Positions 32,632 to 42,639 of a DNA stretch of 64,000 nucleotides are shown piece by piece. Location of the stretch: NCBI RefSeq assembly GCF_000004195.4, contig NC_030683.2, forward strand, positions 51,039,358 to 51,103,357. Reading direction: 5' to 3'. Each line of letters begins with the position of its first letter. Within the stretch, counting starts at the first letter, position 1. Position numbers and translations under genes: made by a program. A model generated the notes under the pieces. That model did no database searches. It was given only the letters and a program-made list of their open reading frames with translations, and was not told the origin of the DNA. This DNA comes from Xenopus tropicalis. Lineage: Eukaryota > Chordata > Amphibia > Anura > Pipidae.

Positions 32632-33532
32632 CAGTGCTGTTCACTGGTGGCCCGCGGGCCGCATGCGGCCCACGACCCCCCTCTGTGTTGCCCCCCACCT
32701 GTCTGGCTGCTTTGATGGCCAGAAATGATATCAGTGCTGGCTCCCTGCATGGTTAACACCTCGGATTTAGGCTGTAAACCCCCTGAATTGTTTAAAAATG
32801 TAATCCTCTGTACTGTTCACATCTTTTAATCCCTGCATTATTCACCCCCTGCAGTGTTCACACCTCAGGCTCAGGCTGTAATCACCCACATTGTTCCCCT
32901 CTTTACACCTCAGACAGACTGTAGGAGCAGTAGAAAGCCACAAATAATACTATAAAAAGAACATACTATAAAAAGAACATATACTGTGGTGGTACTGCAA
33001 TTAAAACGTTTTTTAATATATAGTTATTGTGCAGACTGTAGGAGCAGTGCCAGCATTGCGTCACTGTAGGCTGCCTGTGTGTGCCATATTCTACCTGCCC
33101 TATGCTGCCTGTATGTGCCATACACACAGGCAGCATAGGACAGGCAGAGTATGGCACACACAGGCAGGGTAGGGAAGGCAGAGTATGGCACACACAGGCA
33201 GGGTAGGGCAGGCAGAGTATGGCCACACAGGCAGGGTAGGGCAGGCACAGTATGGCACACACAGGCAGGGTAGGGCAGGCAGAGTATGGCACACACAGGT
33301 AGGGTAGGGAAGGCAGAGTATGGCACACACAGGTAGGGAAGGCAGAGTATGGCAGGTTTTTGCTGTACTACCACCATTAATATGGCTATGGTCATGCGAT
33401 AACATGGGTGTGGTTTCAAGTGGGTGTGGTTTTAAAAAGGGGAGTGGTCAAAACTAGCTTCCATTATCGGCCCTCCACCATGGAGGCCAGAAAAATTCCG
33501 GCCCTCGGTACCACAAAAGTTGGACAGCACTG
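32632..33532. mobile_element. Complete non-autonomous hAT element, nested
   Basis: CAGTGCTGTTCACTGGTGGC and the inverse of AAAAGTTGGACAGCACTG are flanked by the exact 8-bp duplication CCCTAGAG (32624-32631, 33533-33540). It shares ends and the minisatellite with 11336-12977. ORFs at 32966-33419 translate the array. Confidence 0.93.
33060..33350. repeat. Minisatellite with internal inversion
   Basis: Units read GCCTGTGTGTGCCATATTCT up to about 33120, then switch to the complementary strand (CACACACAGGCAGGGTAGGGC) for about seven units. The switch forms a short hairpin-prone junction (TGCCATACACACAGGCA). Confidence 0.85.
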
Positions 33533-33992
33533 CCCTAGAGTGATGCATCCTAGAATTTTCAGGGAAATGGTAATTTTCATAATGCTAGTTTTCAGAAAGT
33601 AATGGTAACGTGTGTGCACTAATATTGCGAACTACGAAATAACACTGTTTTGTATCGTATTGTTTTGTGATGTTATAAAACCAATAAAAAATTTACCTTT
33701 AAAAAAAAAAAAATGTCATCGCCAGATAAATAACAACAATAACATCGCTTCTTAATTCAGACAAGTGTCCTTTTAGTGAATCGATCGTTAACTCTCAAAA
33801 AATTATAATATTTTTAACGCATACTATAAATATCACTCGTTTTTTCGGACTTAAGTGAATCGGCCCCAGTATGTGGCTAAAAAATATTTCACTTTTTTTT
33901 AAACATTCTGAAAAATGTTGAAAAACAAAAAAAGCAGGCTGAGAATAGGTTCCTATTAGCACTGGGCCGTGTACTAAGACTGTGTCAGATCC

Positions 33993-34005
33993 AATAAAAA
34001 AGTCT
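33993..34005. repeat. 13-bp target duplication, left
   Basis: AATAAAAAAGTCT, repeated exactly at 34319-34331. Confidence 0.75.
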
Positions 34006-34318
34006 AAAACATAAGAGACGAGCAGGGCACATCCAAATGATAAAAAGTTACAGCTTTTAAACTGGTTTTATAATTATGTGTACTTGCCTGCTTATTATAT
34101 GTGCCCCTGATGAAGACCCCCCTCCTTTTGAATGGGGGTCGAAACGCGTTGGGTTTTTTTATATGTAAAATAAAGCTGTAACTTTTTATCATTTGGATGT
34201 GCCCTTCTCTTCTCTTATGTTTTGGATTTTTTTGGGGATCTTACAGGGGACCCCTGCAGTGAGCACCCACCTTATTGTATTGATTCTGTAGGTGTGCAGC
34301 ATTACATGCTTGAATTCT
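34006..34318 (+). mobile_element. Short fold-back retroelement with hammerhead-like motif
   Basis: It is bounded by a 13-bp direct repeat. A left arm (34006-34058) is the complement of 34170-34224 (CATCCAAATGATAAAAAGTT against AACTTTTTATCATTTGGATG). Between them lies the hammerhead-like motif C, and after the right arm is a unique tail (34225-34318). The plan matches the 10.4-13.9 kb element: truncated inverted copy, ribozyme motif, arm, tail, variable duplication. AATAAA occurs at 34168-34173. ORF 34004-34192 is a shadow. Confidence 0.65.
34103..34154 (+). ncRNA. Hammerhead ribozyme-like motif C
   Basis: CTGATGA (34107-34113), extra A, stem II GACCCCC (34115-34121) with GGGGGTC (34134-34140) and a 12-nt loop, GAAA (34141-34144), helix III ACGCGT, triplet GTT ending at 34150. 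Helix I is CCC (34104-34106) with GGG (34151-34153), plus a G-T wobble. Predicted cleavage is after 34150. The short helices I and III suggest action as a dimer, as reported for Penelope-like hammerheads. Confidence 0.55.
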
Positions 34319-34331
34319 AATAAAAAAGTCT
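34319..34331. repeat. 13-bp target duplication, right
   Basis: AATAAAAAAGTCT, identical to 33993-34005. The A-rich content slightly weakens it as proof. Confidence 0.75.
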
Positions 34332-35560
34332 CTGAAATTAAATTATTGTCTACCAATGATTGGTGCAAAGTACATCAGACACAACATAAAAAGTCTATAT
34401 TAATGAAACCAGCCTTTGACTTATATGCTGTATTTATATGGATCTGAATCAATAACTTGGAACAAAAAATGACATATTTTTAGCTTCACTCTGATTTTCA
34501 TCGTCCTGTATTTGTTTCATTGTTTGATCTTTTTTATGGCTTTTTAGACTTATAACAAACATATTTTTGACATTTCTTAGTAATCAGAGTCTTTACTAAA
34601 GTATCAGATTGTTTCTACTGTTCTCTCTGACTTGCCTTCTTTTATTGCCTGCTTTCACCAGTATTCTTTGAAACTGACCCAGATTTGAGAGGAAACAACA
34701 ATATTTTCATTCTCTGGACACTATCTTGCAATCTATTTATGGCAATCATTTTGTAAGCACTGCAGTATCACCTTGGAATACTAAATTTAACTTGCAGTAT
34801 TATTTCTTGTGAAAGTTAAACATAAACCTGTAAAATGCCTTTGAGTTTTCTTTCCCTCTTTTTTTATGTAATATATATTATCATAATGCTAAAAGTTTAA
34901 TTTTAATGAAACTCTCATTTCTAATTCTGTCAATAGAGTAATGCAGGTAGAGTATCTGTTCCACAACAGAACATGAAACAGTGAAATATTATTCAATATT
35001 TACAGAGCATACATTTGGGTTGACTTATTGTAGCCCCAGGTTACAGAAACATTTCTTGTCATAGCAGTGGGATTTATATACAGGTGAAACTGTTACAATA
35101 GGGCCTGGGAGATACAGAACTTAGTGTTCCATTCCTTATGATGTTTAATTAATTAGATGTAAGATATTGGTTTACTTTAACGAGGTCACCATTTAGAGAG
35201 GTAATAACTAACATCTCATGCAGAAGTCCTTGTTGATAATAATATAATAGTAACATCAAACAGTCTAATGATTCCTTATACACCAGTAAATCCTTCCAGA
35301 GGACCGAAAGACCTTCCTTGACAATAGCAGAAAGACAGATTCATCTTAAATTGCAAAAGGAAGTGTCCCCCCTCAAATTGGAGACTGTTTTCTATACCTT
35401 TTCTTTGGATCATGTAACAAGATGGGTAAATTAAATAGTGTAATTGTTTTTTTAACCTCATAATGGGTGACTAAGTACAGACGATGCTCAAGGCAAAGCA
35501 TTGTTAACGATCGCCCCTCTCCCCTTTGGGAGAAAATATACAGGGGGGGTTACATAGGGT
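34332..35560. other. Unassigned sequence
   Basis: Unique-looking, with no MITE ends. It includes 34570-34830, a stretch of fairly balanced composition that could be conserved non-coding DNA. No exon-like ORF was seen. Confidence 0.35.
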
Positions 35561-35564
35561 TGGA

Positions 35565-37850
35565 AAAAGTCCAGAGTCCACCGAGTAAACCCAGCACACA
35601 CAAACCTATACCAACCTATCTATACACTCACATCCATAAACCATATATACCAACATTAATACTTAGGGGTATATTTATTATGCTGTGTAAAAAGAGTAAA
35701 ACATCACCGGTGATGTTGCTTAGAGCAGCCAATCAGATTCTTTGATTTGGTTTTCTAACTGTTGAAATCTAATTACTGATTGGTTGCCCTGGGCAACATC
35801 ACCGGAAATGCTTCCCTCCACTTTTTACACGGCATGATAAATATACCCCTAACTGTAGATTTTAGTATCACAATAGCCTTGGAACTCATCCAGTTCTTGA
35901 ACACTCTCTCTAGTTCAATAATTTCCTTCTTAAGGACTGGAGTTGTCTAACATCCTGCATCCTGCATGTTTTGTACAATTTAGTATCATCAGCAAAAATA
36001 GAAACAGTACTTTCTATGCCCACCTCCAGGTCATTAATAAACAAGTTAAAAAGCAAAGAACCAAGGACTAAACCCTGCGGTACTCGACTAACAACACTGG
36101 CTCAATTAGAAAATGTTCCATTTACCATCACTCTTTGTAATCTATCCTTCAGCCAGTTTTCCATCCAATTACAAATATTATATTCTAGAGTCTATACCAA
36201 TATTCCTCAATTTTATCATTAGCTTTCTGTGAGGTACTGTATCAAATGCTTTAGCAAAGTCAAAGTAGATGACATCCACTGCCATTTCAGCATCAAGGTT
36301 CCTGCTCACCTCCTCACTCCTCATAAAAGGCAACTAAATTAGTCTGGCAAGATCTCTTACACATAAAACCATGCTAGCACAAACTTAATGTATTATGACT
36401 TGCAATGTATTCAAGTACCCTATCCCTTATTACCCCTTCCAAAAGCTTCCCTACTACTGATGTCAGACTAACAGGCCAGAGACTCACCAGTCTCTTGGCA
36501 CCATGCCAGACCTCAATGAATCCTGAAAAATTAAGTGAAGAGGTTTGGCAACGACAGAGCTAAGCTCATTTCATACCCTGGGATGAATAGCATCCGGTCC
36601 TGGACCTTTTTTTACCTTTACATGTCAAGACTCTTTTGTATTTCTTCCTGAATGGACTATGCATCAGTTTAGGTCTATTAAAAGGGAAGTCTTGATTAGC
36701 TGGCTTCTCAGTTATATAGACAGATGAAAAATGTTTGCTTTTTCCCCTGTTCTCATCAACCAACTGTCCCCCCTGTGATAATAAGAGTCCAACCCCTTCT
36801 TGTTTCATTTTTTTTACAAAACAATTTTGCATTAATTTTACTCCTAGCCATCTCTATTTTAGCATGCTTTTTTGCATGCTGTATTTGCTTCCTTGTACCT
36901 GATAAAAGTTTCCACTGTCCCAGCTAACTTGAATGCTTTCAAAGCAATTTTTTTTTTACCAACCTCGACACTAACACTTTTATTCAGCTTTGAGATGCCT
37001 TTCTTTGCTTACAAGGGGAATATACTGACCTGTACACTTGCTAAGCAATGTTTTAAAGATATTCCATTTTCCTTCTGTGTTTAGCCCTGTGAAAAGCCTT
37101 TCCTAGTTGACACATTGCAGAGATGCCTTTATACTGGCAAAGTCTGCACATCTAAAATTTTGTGTTTTAGTTACTCTGTTATAGAGCTGTCTCTGCAGCA
37201 TTATCTCAAAGGAGACCATGTTATGATCACTGTTTCCCAAAAGCTCACCCACACAAATGTTAGAGATAAGTTCAGTATTAGATATCACCAGGTTCAAAAG
37301 AGAATCATTCCTTGTTCTTGAACTGCCTGAAATAAAAAGTTGTCATTTAGCATATTTACAAACCTGCTAGCTTTTTATGCCACTCCATTACTTCAGTCAA
37401 TGTCCAGATAATTAAAGTCCTCCAACTTGTTGTTGTGAAGCCTCCTTCATTTGCAATAGTAGCTGGGCCTCATCCTCCTCACTTATACAAGGTGGTTTAT
37501 AGCATACACCAATGATAATTTTCTATGTAACCTTTATCCCTGCTGAAATCTCTACCCAAAAGGATTCCACACTGTCCCTGGTAATTTGTTTAGCACATGG
37601 CTTTAAATCTGACTTTACATAAAGACAAACCCTCCACCCTTTTAATCCCTTTGTCCCTCCTAAAAGGGGTGTAACCATTTAGATTAACAGGCCAGTTGCG
37701 TGTTTCATCCCACCAGGTCTTAGTGACTCCAATTAAATCATAATTTTAAATACATGCAATAGACTTCAGCTCTCCTAATTTACCTGACAAGCTCCTTGCA
37801 TAAGCCAGCATGCACTGGAGATTACTATTTTTCCCTCTGATTATTAGGTA
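35565..37850 (-). pseudogene. CR1-like non-LTR retrotransposon with endonuclease and RT relics
   Basis: On the - strand the order is: endonuclease C-terminus (GNSDHNMVSFEI, 37300-37100), the spacer, RT blocks (QHGF and CQTNLVAF near 36380-36310, VDVIYFDFAKAFDTV near 36290-36230, [20 protein letters not shown] near 36090-36010, FADDTKLY near 35990-35970), then 3' UTR near 35560-35660. Stops and a deletion before the C-terminal RT end show it is dead. The 3' end is split by a small MITE at 35665-35850. ORFs on the other strand (36724-37321) are shadows. Confidence 0.85.
35665..35850. mobile_element. MITE, AGGGGTATATTTATTATG ends, nested
   Basis: AGGGGTATATTTATTATGCTG pairs with the inverse of GGCATGATAAATATACCCCT. 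An internal AACATCACCGGTGATGTTGC palindrome and CAACATCACCGG near the other end also pair. It interrupts the CR1 3' end, whose text resumes with CTGTAGATTTTAGTATC. Relatives: 45179-45353 and 56015-56198. Confidence 0.85.
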
Positions 37851-38709
37851 AGGGATAGTTAGATGGTGGTGACATACATCACCACCATGAGACTATGAAA
37901 ACACTTCCTTAAGTTAGGCTTTGAAGAAGAGCAAGGGGGAAATCAGGGGTATGTGCCTAGCAACCACTTCCCTGCACCCTAGGTATGTACCTCTTCTGCC
38001 TACCCCTAGGTCTGGCCCTGAAAACAAATTATTGCATTAAATGTGAAATAAAGATATTTGTTTGTAAGTTATTTTCTTGCTTTGTTTTACTACTGTCAAT
38101 CTCTGATCACCCAAATTGATGTGATGAGCTAGAACCATTACTCAAAGATAATTAATTAAATCTCCTATCCTTTCAGCTTTATGAATGTTCTCTGTTTTTT
38201 TGCCCTGGGTCATTTTTGACTCTGGAAAGTGCACTTGTCTTTATGTTCAGGCTCTCCTGTGTGAGTTCATGATTTTATTATTACTGTTGATATATTTTAT
38301 TTATCAAGCATCAACATGTTCTGTAGAATTCCAAACATACATAGACTTATAATAAACATAAATATATAAAATATATTAATGCAGGAAGCCCAGAGGTGGG
38401 GATAAAAAGAACTTTTTGTAGTTGTAAGATATGTTGTATACACAAGTTATTCCTTTGCAGTGGAACACATTAAAATACAATCAGGTTTTATTATGTAGCC
38501 AGAAACATTTTTTTCCAAACTACGGTAAATTCTCACAATAAGATATCTAAAGTATTTCATATATGTAAAAATATTTGTCATATTTGTGTCTGTCAATACA
38601 GTTCATGTATTGGTAAGATGGATTTGCTCTAAATTAGCAATGCCCTTCAGTCTTATGTCAGAGGAACACTATTTGCAGGTTCAGTCCAGCTCCATCAGAC
38701 TGCCATGAG
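37851..38709. other. Unassigned sequence
   Basis: Nothing recognised; AT-rich. Confidence 0.35.
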
Positions 38710-38980
38710 TAGTGATAAGTACATTTTTTTGGCATGGATTTGCGGCAAAATTAGGCATTTTGCCATTGGCAAATTTTGTTTGCGAAACTGCCGCAAAAAT
38801 TCACCATGACAAAAAACTCGGCAAGTGAGGAAAAAAGCTACAGTTACATCAAAAAAGTTGCATGCATCAAGAAAGTTGTGTGGTAGCTGCATTTAAAGAA
38901 TTTTTCGTTGGTTGGCAAATTTTTCAGCCCTTTCATTAATTTTTCGGCGAAGCAAAATAGGACAGATTCCCTCATCACTA
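38710..38980. mobile_element. hAT MITE of the TAGTGATGAG family, degraded
   Basis: TAGTGATAAGTAC and the inverse of CCCTCATCACTA are the termini, with ATTTGCGGCAAAATT, TTTTGCCATTGGCAAATT and TTTGCGAAACTGCCGC in the order of the 7783-8121 copy. No convincing 8-bp duplication remains. Confidence 0.75.
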
Positions 38981-39045
38981 GTCAACAAAGGGGTATACAT
39001 CCCGGTAGCATGTAGGCAAAGATTATTTCTTTTCTTAGAAAGGTA

Positions 39046-39372
39046 CAGGTAAGGGATCCCTTATTCGGAAACCCGTTATCCAGAAAGTTCCGAATTATGG
39101 AAAGGCCATCTGCCATACGCTCCATTATAAGCAAATAATTCAATTTTTAAAAAATTATTTCCTTTTTCTCTGTAGTAATAAAACAGTACCTTGTACTTGA
39201 TCCCAATTAAGATGTAATTAATCCTTATTGGGGGCAGAACAATCCTATTAGGTTTTTTTAATATTTAAATGATTTTTATCAGACTTAAGTTATGGAGATC
39301 CAAATTATGGAAAGATCCGTTACCTGGAAAACCCCAGGTTCCGAGTATTCTGGATAACAGGTTCCATATCTG
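39046..39372. mobile_element. Complete mariner-like MITE (TA duplication)
   Basis: Flanked by TA (39044-39045, 39373-39374). Termini are CAGGTAAGGGATCCC and the inverse of GGTTCCATATCTG, followed by GTTATCCAGAAAGTTCCGAA and the inverse of CGAGTATTCTGGATAAC. It is the best copy of a family with relics at 20065, 21228, 25473, 56715 and perhaps 63455. It carries no transposase, so mariner is inferred from the TA and termini only. Confidence 0.8.
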
Positions 39373-39494
39373 TAGTACTTTTTTCCTTTCTTCACAAAGA
39401 ATGCAATAATTTGAAATATGTTGCATACAATAAAATATTCTATTTTTTTTTTAGGACAAACTCATTAATGTCAAAACATTACACACACACACCA

Positions 39495-39635
39495 GTTAAT
39501 TGGGACAAATGTACCCATGGGCAGTAACCATAGCAACCAGTCAGTGATTGGCTTTTTTTAGACACCTGCAGGTTGAACAATGACAGTACACATTTAATTT
39601 GTTGCCATGGGTTTCTGCCCAATGTTTCTGAGTTC
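39495..39635. mobile_element. Partial MITE of the 19063-19246 family
   Basis: CCCATGGGCAGTAACCATAG then CAACCAGTCAGTGATTGG and TTGCCATGGGTTTCTGCCC parallel the centre of 19063-19246, in opposite order of halves. Ends are degraded. ORF 39479-39700 is a shadow. Confidence 0.6.
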
Positions 39636-39639
39636 TTAT

Positions 39640-40078
39640 TATATATATATAGGCAGGCATGAAATGACGGCATGCACAGGATTTTTACGCAGAGTAGCAA
39701 AATAATAATCAGAGGTTTATTGTGACCAACGTTTCAGTTCCACACAGGAACTTTCGTCAGGCAAAGCTGCCGAGTCAAACTGAGAGACATTAGCTGGTTG
39801 GTGGAAGTAATGTCAGAGCGGGTGCTCTGGGCCGGTTAATGCATTGCCAGGTCTGAAGAGTAATTTAAAGGTATAACCCTCACAAGTAGGTTGACTGGAA
39901 ACTAAAAGCGCATATAAAGTTTGGATGTTTTATAACCCTCGCATTTCTAATTGGCGCTGGAATGAAATATATGTACTAAAGGCACGGTATTGAAGGCTTG
40001 TTCAAAGAAGGCGATTAGTGCCGTAATAGTGCGTAGGGCAATGTTACAGCACAGAGGCCAGCGCGTTACATCTTCAGA
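39640..40078 (-). mobile_element. Hammerhead-bearing retroelement fragment, Penelope-like candidate
   Basis: TTTATTGTGACCAACGTTTC (39717-39734) resembles TTTATTGTGGTTGTGCAACG in the insertion at 47627-48052. The hammerhead-like motif E lies directly after, and about 300 bp of unclassified sequence follows. Boundaries are not proved and no duplication was found. Confidence 0.45.
39724..39764 (-). ncRNA. Degenerate hammerhead-like motif E
   Basis: On the - strand: CTGACGA (39760-39754), extra A, stem II AGTTCC with GGAACT and a TGTGT loop, GAAA (39735-39732), then CGTT. Helix III would be ACGT with no loop, and helix I pairs only one base, so it cannot fold in cis as a standard hammerhead. It might work between two copies or be a dead relic. 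Confidence 0.35.
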
Positions 40079-40081
40079 TTA

Positions 40082-40168
40082 CCGTATATACTCGAGTATA
40101 AGCCGAGGGTGACTTTTTCAGCACATTTTTGGTGCTGAAAAACTCGGCTTCTACTCAAGTATATACGG
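40082..40168. mobile_element. 87-bp palindromic MITE with TA duplication
   Basis: CCGTATATACTCGAGTATAA and the inverse of TTCTACTCAAGTATATACGG are termini flanked by TA (40080-40081, 40169-40170). The inner arms AGCACATTTTT/GGTGCT close the hairpin. I recognise this terminal sequence as widespread in vertebrate genomes, but I cannot name the family. Confidence 0.85.
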
Positions 40169-40169
40169 T

Positions 40170-40940
40170 ATATATATAATGATCATTGCAAAATAACAAT
40201 GCACCTTTGGAAACCTAATGCAACATTTCAGAGAAAATTTAAAACCCAAACTAAAGTACCTACCTACCAACAGTAAATAAAGTACAATAATATGAGGTAA
40301 TACAAAATATGTAAAAGGGAAAATGAATGCCTAATTGTCAGCAGCACTCTCTGGTGCTCCTGAGCCATCAACACTAAGGGGCACATTCATGAAAATGCGA
40401 GAACTAACAATAGGATATATTTTATATTTTTATATTGAACAAATCACAAATAAATCCAGGGATATATATATGAAATACTTCAAGTCAAGGTCATACATAA
40501 CATAAATCCAGTGAGAGCATATCCATGTTTTTTATGGAGTACTGTCTTCCATTGATGATTTATACTCAGCCTTATATTTATGTAAAGCAGGGATATACAG
40601 TATTTATGGTTGACAGGGATGCACTAAAGCCAGAATCCCACAGAATCCCAGCAACTGATGGAGTATATGATCAAATCTTTAATGATCAGTAAGCCCTCAA
40701 TTTCCTGTGACTTTAAAGATCTAAGGGAACATTTACGACCCACAAATGTGGTCACACAAATATTGGCACAAAAAATCAAATTTAATATCTAAAGCTGCTC
40801 CTTGCACTTTTGGCACTTTGATTCCATTCTGCCTCTTTTTGCAAATCGTGTGCAGTGTGCCTATTGTTGTTTTTTGTAGGGGAACCCTAGCACTAACTCC
40901 ACCCTTGATAGTAACAAAGCTCCAGGGTTCCCTCAGTGGC
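40170..40940. other. Unassigned sequence
   Basis: No feature is recognised. ORF 40746-40976 runs into the L1-like relic on its right and is not supported. Confidence 0.35.
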
Positions 40941-40984
40941 CTGTCATCTGATACAGCAACAAACTTATACTTTTAGCTGAGGGG

Positions 40985-41445
40985 GGCATTTGTAGACCAT
41001 TTTCTGCTGGTCTCCTTAGTCTATGAAAATTACCCCATTGAAAACCTACTCAGACAGGAGAACCCCGCAAAGCTGGTCTCTCATATATACTCTTTCTTGG
41101 CCCTTGATACTTGGCCCCTCCAGCCCCCTTTCACAGAACACATCTTAAATGGAGAGCACTCCTGGATGGGCTAACAGTTGAAAAGCAGAAAGAAGTGACC
41201 GAGAACCTGTGCCACTTTTTGATATCCTAAAAGGACAGATTAATCCAATATAAATTTGTATTCTAGTTGTTCACCTCTCACATGCTTATATTTTTACTCC
41301 CTCTAGATTAAAGAAAATCTGCCATAGGGATACAGACAAATGCCATATATCAAGCCAAGCAGGCAGGCTTCCTGCATATGATTTGGAATTGCAAGAAGGG
41401 TCCAGGAATTTTGGTTAGATATTACCACCTACATGACAATGGTCT
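40985..41445 (+). pseudogene. L1/Tx1-like ORF2 C-terminal relic
   Basis: Translated on the + strand: RQENPAKLV, HRTHLKWRALLDG, QKEVTENLCHF, then YKFVF-type residues, FTPSRLKKICHRDTDKC and, after a frame change, FLHMIWNCKK with a following FW-like pair. This follows the L1 C-terminal order (TP-x-R-L-x-K-x, a cysteine, then H-M-x-W-x-C). It is truncated where the LTR fragment starts. Confidence 0.72.
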
Positions 41446-41877
41446 GTCCTGCTGTGGTACTTCACTTCTTCTCTCCTGCATCTCTCTTTCCTCCACCTAC
41501 CTTGTTACTTACATGTGCCAATGATCATGTATTTAAGAGGCTTTATAAGCCTGCTTCTTGCAATGGGTCATGGCTTGATCATTGAGCCTTCTAGCCAGAT
41601 CCTGCCAGTTTGTTTATTATCGTAGACTGATCCCTGTCCTGTTCTGTTCCTAGTTCCAGAGTTCCCCAGTCCCTGCTCTGTTCCTGAAGTGTTTGTCCTG
41701 TTCCCTGCCTACTTGCATATTGATCTCCTGTTGCTGACCTCAACCCATTCTTCGGATTTCTCCATGTGTTCAGCCTGCATAGACCTCGGCTTGGAGTCTC
41801 CTTGTTCGCTGCCAGCCCAGACCTTTGCCTGTATCACAGACTTGGTTATTGTTTGCTGCCTGCCTCTGACCATTGGC
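41445..41877 (+). mobile_element. Gypsy-like LTR fragment
   Basis: GAGGCTTTATAAGCCTGCTTC (about 41537-41557) with GGGTCATGGCTTGATCATTG, then CCTGTTCTGTTCCTAGTTCC, follow the order of the solo LTR at 27521-28156 (CTTTATAAGCC, CTTGGTCATTAATTG, CTGTTCCTG). Its 3' end is cut at the start of the next element. The ORFs at 41689-42030 cross the junction and are not genes. Confidence 0.65.
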
Positions 41878-42160
41878 AAGAAAAATATATACACAGGAGC
41901 ACTCACCGATAGACTTGCTGGTATGCTACACATGCACCACCCTGGATTGGAGTCGCCTCTCACAAGACTAGTCCCAAGCATGGAGCAACAGCCAGCCAAT
42001 TTAAAAATACAAAAGTCTTTATTATTATAGTAAAAGCATCAAAGAAATATAATGGGCTCAACCCCACAATATACCCTGCTCGGCTTGACATGTTTCGTGG
42101 CCCTTAGCCACTTCCTCAGAAGCTGAATAACCCTCACCTGTTTAAATAGTCATACAAAAT
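41878..42160 (-). mobile_element. Hammerhead-bearing retroelement fragment, Penelope-like candidate
   Basis: Reading the - strand: hammerhead-like motif D, then a segment with ATAATAAAGACTTTTGTATT, then GTGAGTGCTCCTGTGTATAT ending near 41880. The plan (ribozyme, A/T-rich stretch with AATAAA, tail) is that of the elements at 10.4 and 34.0 kb. The higher-coordinate boundary and duplication are not resolved. Confidence 0.5.
42081..42125 (-). ncRNA. Hammerhead ribozyme-like motif D
   Basis: On the - strand: CTGAGGA (42119-42113), extra A, stem II GTGGC (42111-42107) with GCCAC (42101-42097) around a TAAGG loop, GAAA (42096-42093), helix III ACATGT, and the classical GTC triplet ending at 42087. 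Helix I pairs GCTT (42123-42120) with AAGC (42086-42083), with a further C-G beyond a mismatch. Predicted cleavage is between 42087 and 42086. Confidence 0.6.
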
Positions 42161-42635
42161 CCTCCCATAAATGGAAAGAGAGGCGTTTTGGATTTATCAC
42201 CTCAAGACCATTAATAAACAGGGTGGGAGTGGGCTGACTAACTGTGTGGCCAGTGAAGGAGGATCATCATTGAGTTGTATTGGGCAATAGTTTTTATGGA
42301 GTTGTCACTTTAAAACCTTTTTTTAAAATGTTTTTGCATCTTTATATATGCACTTTTTTTGGGGGTGCAAGTCAAGCTCTTATATACACTGCACTATATT
42401 TCACTTGTGTGCTTCCTTGTAGTTTATCTACAACTTTGTGACACAGACAAAGTATTGTGGATGAATCTACTTTGACTTGAAATAGCCATATTGATATCAA
42501 GGAATTTATTTCTTTTATTGAAAAATCCTAAGCATACCCAATAGTGTGGGATGTACAGACAGCATACATGAGGAGAGAAAACACTATGCAAATAAAACAA
42601 GTGATATTGCAGCATGCCGCTGAAATAAACTTGCT
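42161..42635. other. Unassigned sequence
   Basis: It may be the 5' part of the hammerhead element or older DNA. Nothing firm is seen. ORF 42424-42615 is unsupported. Confidence 0.35.
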
Positions 42636-42639
42636 ACTG

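Larger units (their letters stand above)
32239..33867. mobile_element. MITE, GGGGCCGATTCACTAAAG ends, with nested hAT
   Basis: GGGGCCGATTCACTAAAG and the inverse of CTTAAGTGAATCGGCCCC are termini. AGT flanks on both sides (32236-32238, 33868-33870) suggest a 3-bp duplication. The interior has ATTATCGCAC-like, AAAAAACGCATT-like inverted stretches. The nested hAT (32632-33532) accounts for more than half of the length. A relative lies at 57955-58542. Confidence 0.85.
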
